Below, one piece after another: positions 5,684-6,546 of a stretch of DNA of 6,546 bases (position 1 is its first letter; the number at the start of each line of letters is the position of its first letter). The stretch is from Candidatus Omnitrophota bacterium (GTDB taxonomy: Bacteria; Omnitrophota; Gorgyraeia; Gygaellales; Profunditerraquicolaceae), in NCBI GenBank assembly GCA_030691585.1, contig JAUYEC010000097.1, positions 1-6,546 of the forward strand, written 5' to 3'. The position numbers and the translations under genes are program-made. The notes beneath the pieces are model-generated. The model searched no databases. It was given only the letters and a program-made list of their open reading frames with translations, and was not told the DNA's origin.

Positions 5684-6229
5684 ATGGAAGAAGAAAATAA
5701 ACAAGAAAAAATAATTACCCTCAAAGAAGAGGAATATTCAAAGCTAACGGATGAGGCCGCCTCTGCCGTTCTTTGGCGGGAAAAGCTCCTGCGCCTGCAG
5801 GCGGATTTTGAAAACACGCGTAAGCGCATGGAAAAAGAACGCCAGGATTTTGTGAAGTTTGCCAACGAAGGCATTATTCTGGAGCTGTTGAATATCCTTG
5901 ATGACCTGGAGCGCGCGGTAAACCTGGCCGAGACAAAACATGAGGACCTGCCGGCTTTTTTAAAAGGCGTGGAAATGATCATGGCGCATCTCTACGAAAC
6001 GCTTAAGGCGCACGGGGTCACCGCGATCAAAGCGCTCGATGGGAAATTTGACCCGCATTATCACGAGGCCCTGATGCAGGTTGAGGATAAGTCCAAGCCG
6101 GAGCATACCGTCGCCGAAGAGTTGCAAAAAGGTTACTTACTGAATGACCGTGTGATCAGGACCGCTAAAGTCAAGGTCACCACAAAAAATATAACGCAAC
6201 AGAAACAGGAACCACCAACAGGAGGTTAA
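5684..6229 (+). CDS. grpE: GrpE, nucleotide-exchange factor of DnaK
   Basis: GrpE is a dimer that releases ADP from DnaK. The 181-residue protein begins with a short acidic tail (MEEENKQEK), then a long coiled coil with the family segment LQADFENTRKRMEKER (38-53) and LLNILDDLERA (68-78), and ends with the beta domain that contacts the DnaK ATPase lobe: FDPHYHEALMQVED (122-135) and EELQKGYLLNDRVIRTAKVKV (from about 145). The frame can be extended back to a TTG at 5651, but that codon is inside palindrome copy 3 and would add unrelated residues, so ATG 5684 was chosen. An in-frame TTG directly before it (5681) is a minor alternative. The stop is one base before dnaK, and the last codons contain the dnaK ribosome binding site. 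Confidence 0.96.
   Translation: MEEENKQEKIITLKEEEYSKLTDEAASAVLWREKLLRLQADFENTRKRMEKERQDFVKFANEGIILELLNILDDLERAVNLAETKHEDLPAFLKGVEMIMAHLYETLKAHGVTAIKALDGKFDPHYHEALMQVEDKSKPEHTVAEELQKGYLLNDRVIRTAKVKVTTKNITQQKQEPPTGG
6221..6226 (+). promoter_or_regulatory. Strong ribosome binding site of dnaK inside the grpE 3' end
   Basis: GGAGGT is a near-perfect anti-16S match, 4 nt before the dnaK ATG, and doubles as the final Gly-Gly codons of grpE. It is much the strongest Shine-Dalgarno in the window, consistent with the need for far more DnaK than HrcA or GrpE, and suits coupled translation of the two genes. Confidence 0.85.
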
Positions 6230-6230
6230 A

Positions 6231-6546
6231 ATGGCAAAAGTTATCGGAATTGACCTGGGGACTTCAAATTCAGCGGCCGCGGTAATGGAGGGTGGCAGGC
6301 CGGTAATCATACCGTCGGCAGAAGGCGCCGGTGTCGCATCGGGAAAAGCATTTCCTTCCTATGTTGCCTTTACCAAGGACGGCCAAAAATTAGTCGGCGA
6401 GCCGGCAAGGCGCCAGGCGGCAATCAACCCTGAAGGCACTATTCAGGCCGCCAAGCGCAAGATGGGCACGGATTTTAAATTCAAGGCCTATGGGCAAGAA
6501 TACAGCCCTCAGCAGATATCCGCTTTTATTTTGCAAAAAATAAAAG
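6231..6546 (+). CDS. dnaK: Chaperone DnaK (Hsp70), N-terminal part only; runs off the window
   Basis: DnaK is the ATP-driven Hsp70 chaperone that works with GrpE and DnaJ in the cytoplasm. The visible 105 residues are the start of the ATPase domain: MAKVIGIDLGTSNSAAAVMEG carries the phosphate-1 loop (GTSNS at 10-14, where the second Thr of the usual GTTNS is Ser), LVGEPARRQAAINPEGTI, and KRKMGTDFKFKAYGQEYSP leading into ISAFILQKIK. KMGTDF followed directly by a short YGQEYSP segment resembles the compact DnaK subfamily of Gram-positive, Thermotoga and some archaeal proteins, not the E. coli form, which has extra residues there. Between AEG and PSYVAF there are nine residues where E. coli has four. 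The gene continues beyond the last base; dnaJ may follow but is not visible. Confidence 0.97.
   Translation, partial: MAKVIGIDLGTSNSAAAVMEGGRPVIIPSAEGAGVASGKAFPSYVAFTKDGQKLVGEPARRQAAINPEGTIQAAKRKMGTDFKFKAYGQEYSPQQISAFILQKIK

Noticed and set aside
3414..5982. Several minus-strand open frames opposite hflX, hrcA and grpE, and plus-strand frames within the glycosyltransferase gene and hflX
   Set aside because: They lie wholly or mostly opposite or within well-supported genes, show low-complexity Ser/Arg/Leu-rich translations with no recognisable motif, and have no convincing ribosome binding sites.

Overview
All genes in this 6.5 kb bacterial window lie on the + strand, with almost no wasted space. 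In order they are: the 3' end of a TPR-SPOR protein, a GT-C-type membrane glycosyltransferase with a C-terminal TPR tail, miaA, hflX, and then the heat-shock genes hrcA, grpE and the first third or less of dnaK. The organism is a Gram-negative-type bacterium of moderate GC content. The SPOR protein, the glycosyltransferase-TPR fusion, the miaA/hflX pair and a short HrcA with a non-proteobacterial DnaK would fit an uncultured lineage such as Omnitrophota or a neighbouring phylum. That placement is inferred from protein style only and was not checked by any search.

Region 1 (1-2538) appears to concern the cell envelope. A TPR/SPOR protein is followed 13 nt later by an integral-membrane glycosyltransferase. 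Region 2 (2588-4749) holds miaA (tRNA A37 prenylation) overlapping hflX (ribosome-splitting GTPase) by 19 nt. This is the miaA-hflX pairing known from enterobacteria, but without hfq between them. Region 3 (4746-6546) is a classical HrcA/CIRCE heat-shock operon. A sigma70-like promoter has its -35 over the hflX stop codon, a CIRCE operator begins at the expected transcription start, and hrcA, grpE and dnaK follow. HrcA would repress its own operon through CIRCE; GrpE is the nucleotide-exchange factor of DnaK, and the grpE-dnaK junction is tight enough for translational coupling.

The most notable non-coding feature is a family of three near-perfect 29-31 bp palindromes (GTAGGG...CCCTAC), one in each of the three intergenic gaps longer than 13 bp. 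The copies differ from each other only by paired, complementary changes apart from the unpaired centre, so the fold or dyad symmetry is conserved rather than the exact sequence. They resemble REP-like or other miniature palindromic mobile repeats. One sits in the hrcA leader between CIRCE and a start codon with no Shine-Dalgarno; the other two lie directly against the ribosome binding sites of miaA and grpE. Other points of interest are an extra CIRCE-like half-site over the -10 box, an HrcA about 90 residues shorter than usual, and a DnaK with a small insertion in its N-terminal ATPase region. No complete new defence or mobile system is visible, and no RNA genes, CRISPR arrays or insertion sequences were found.
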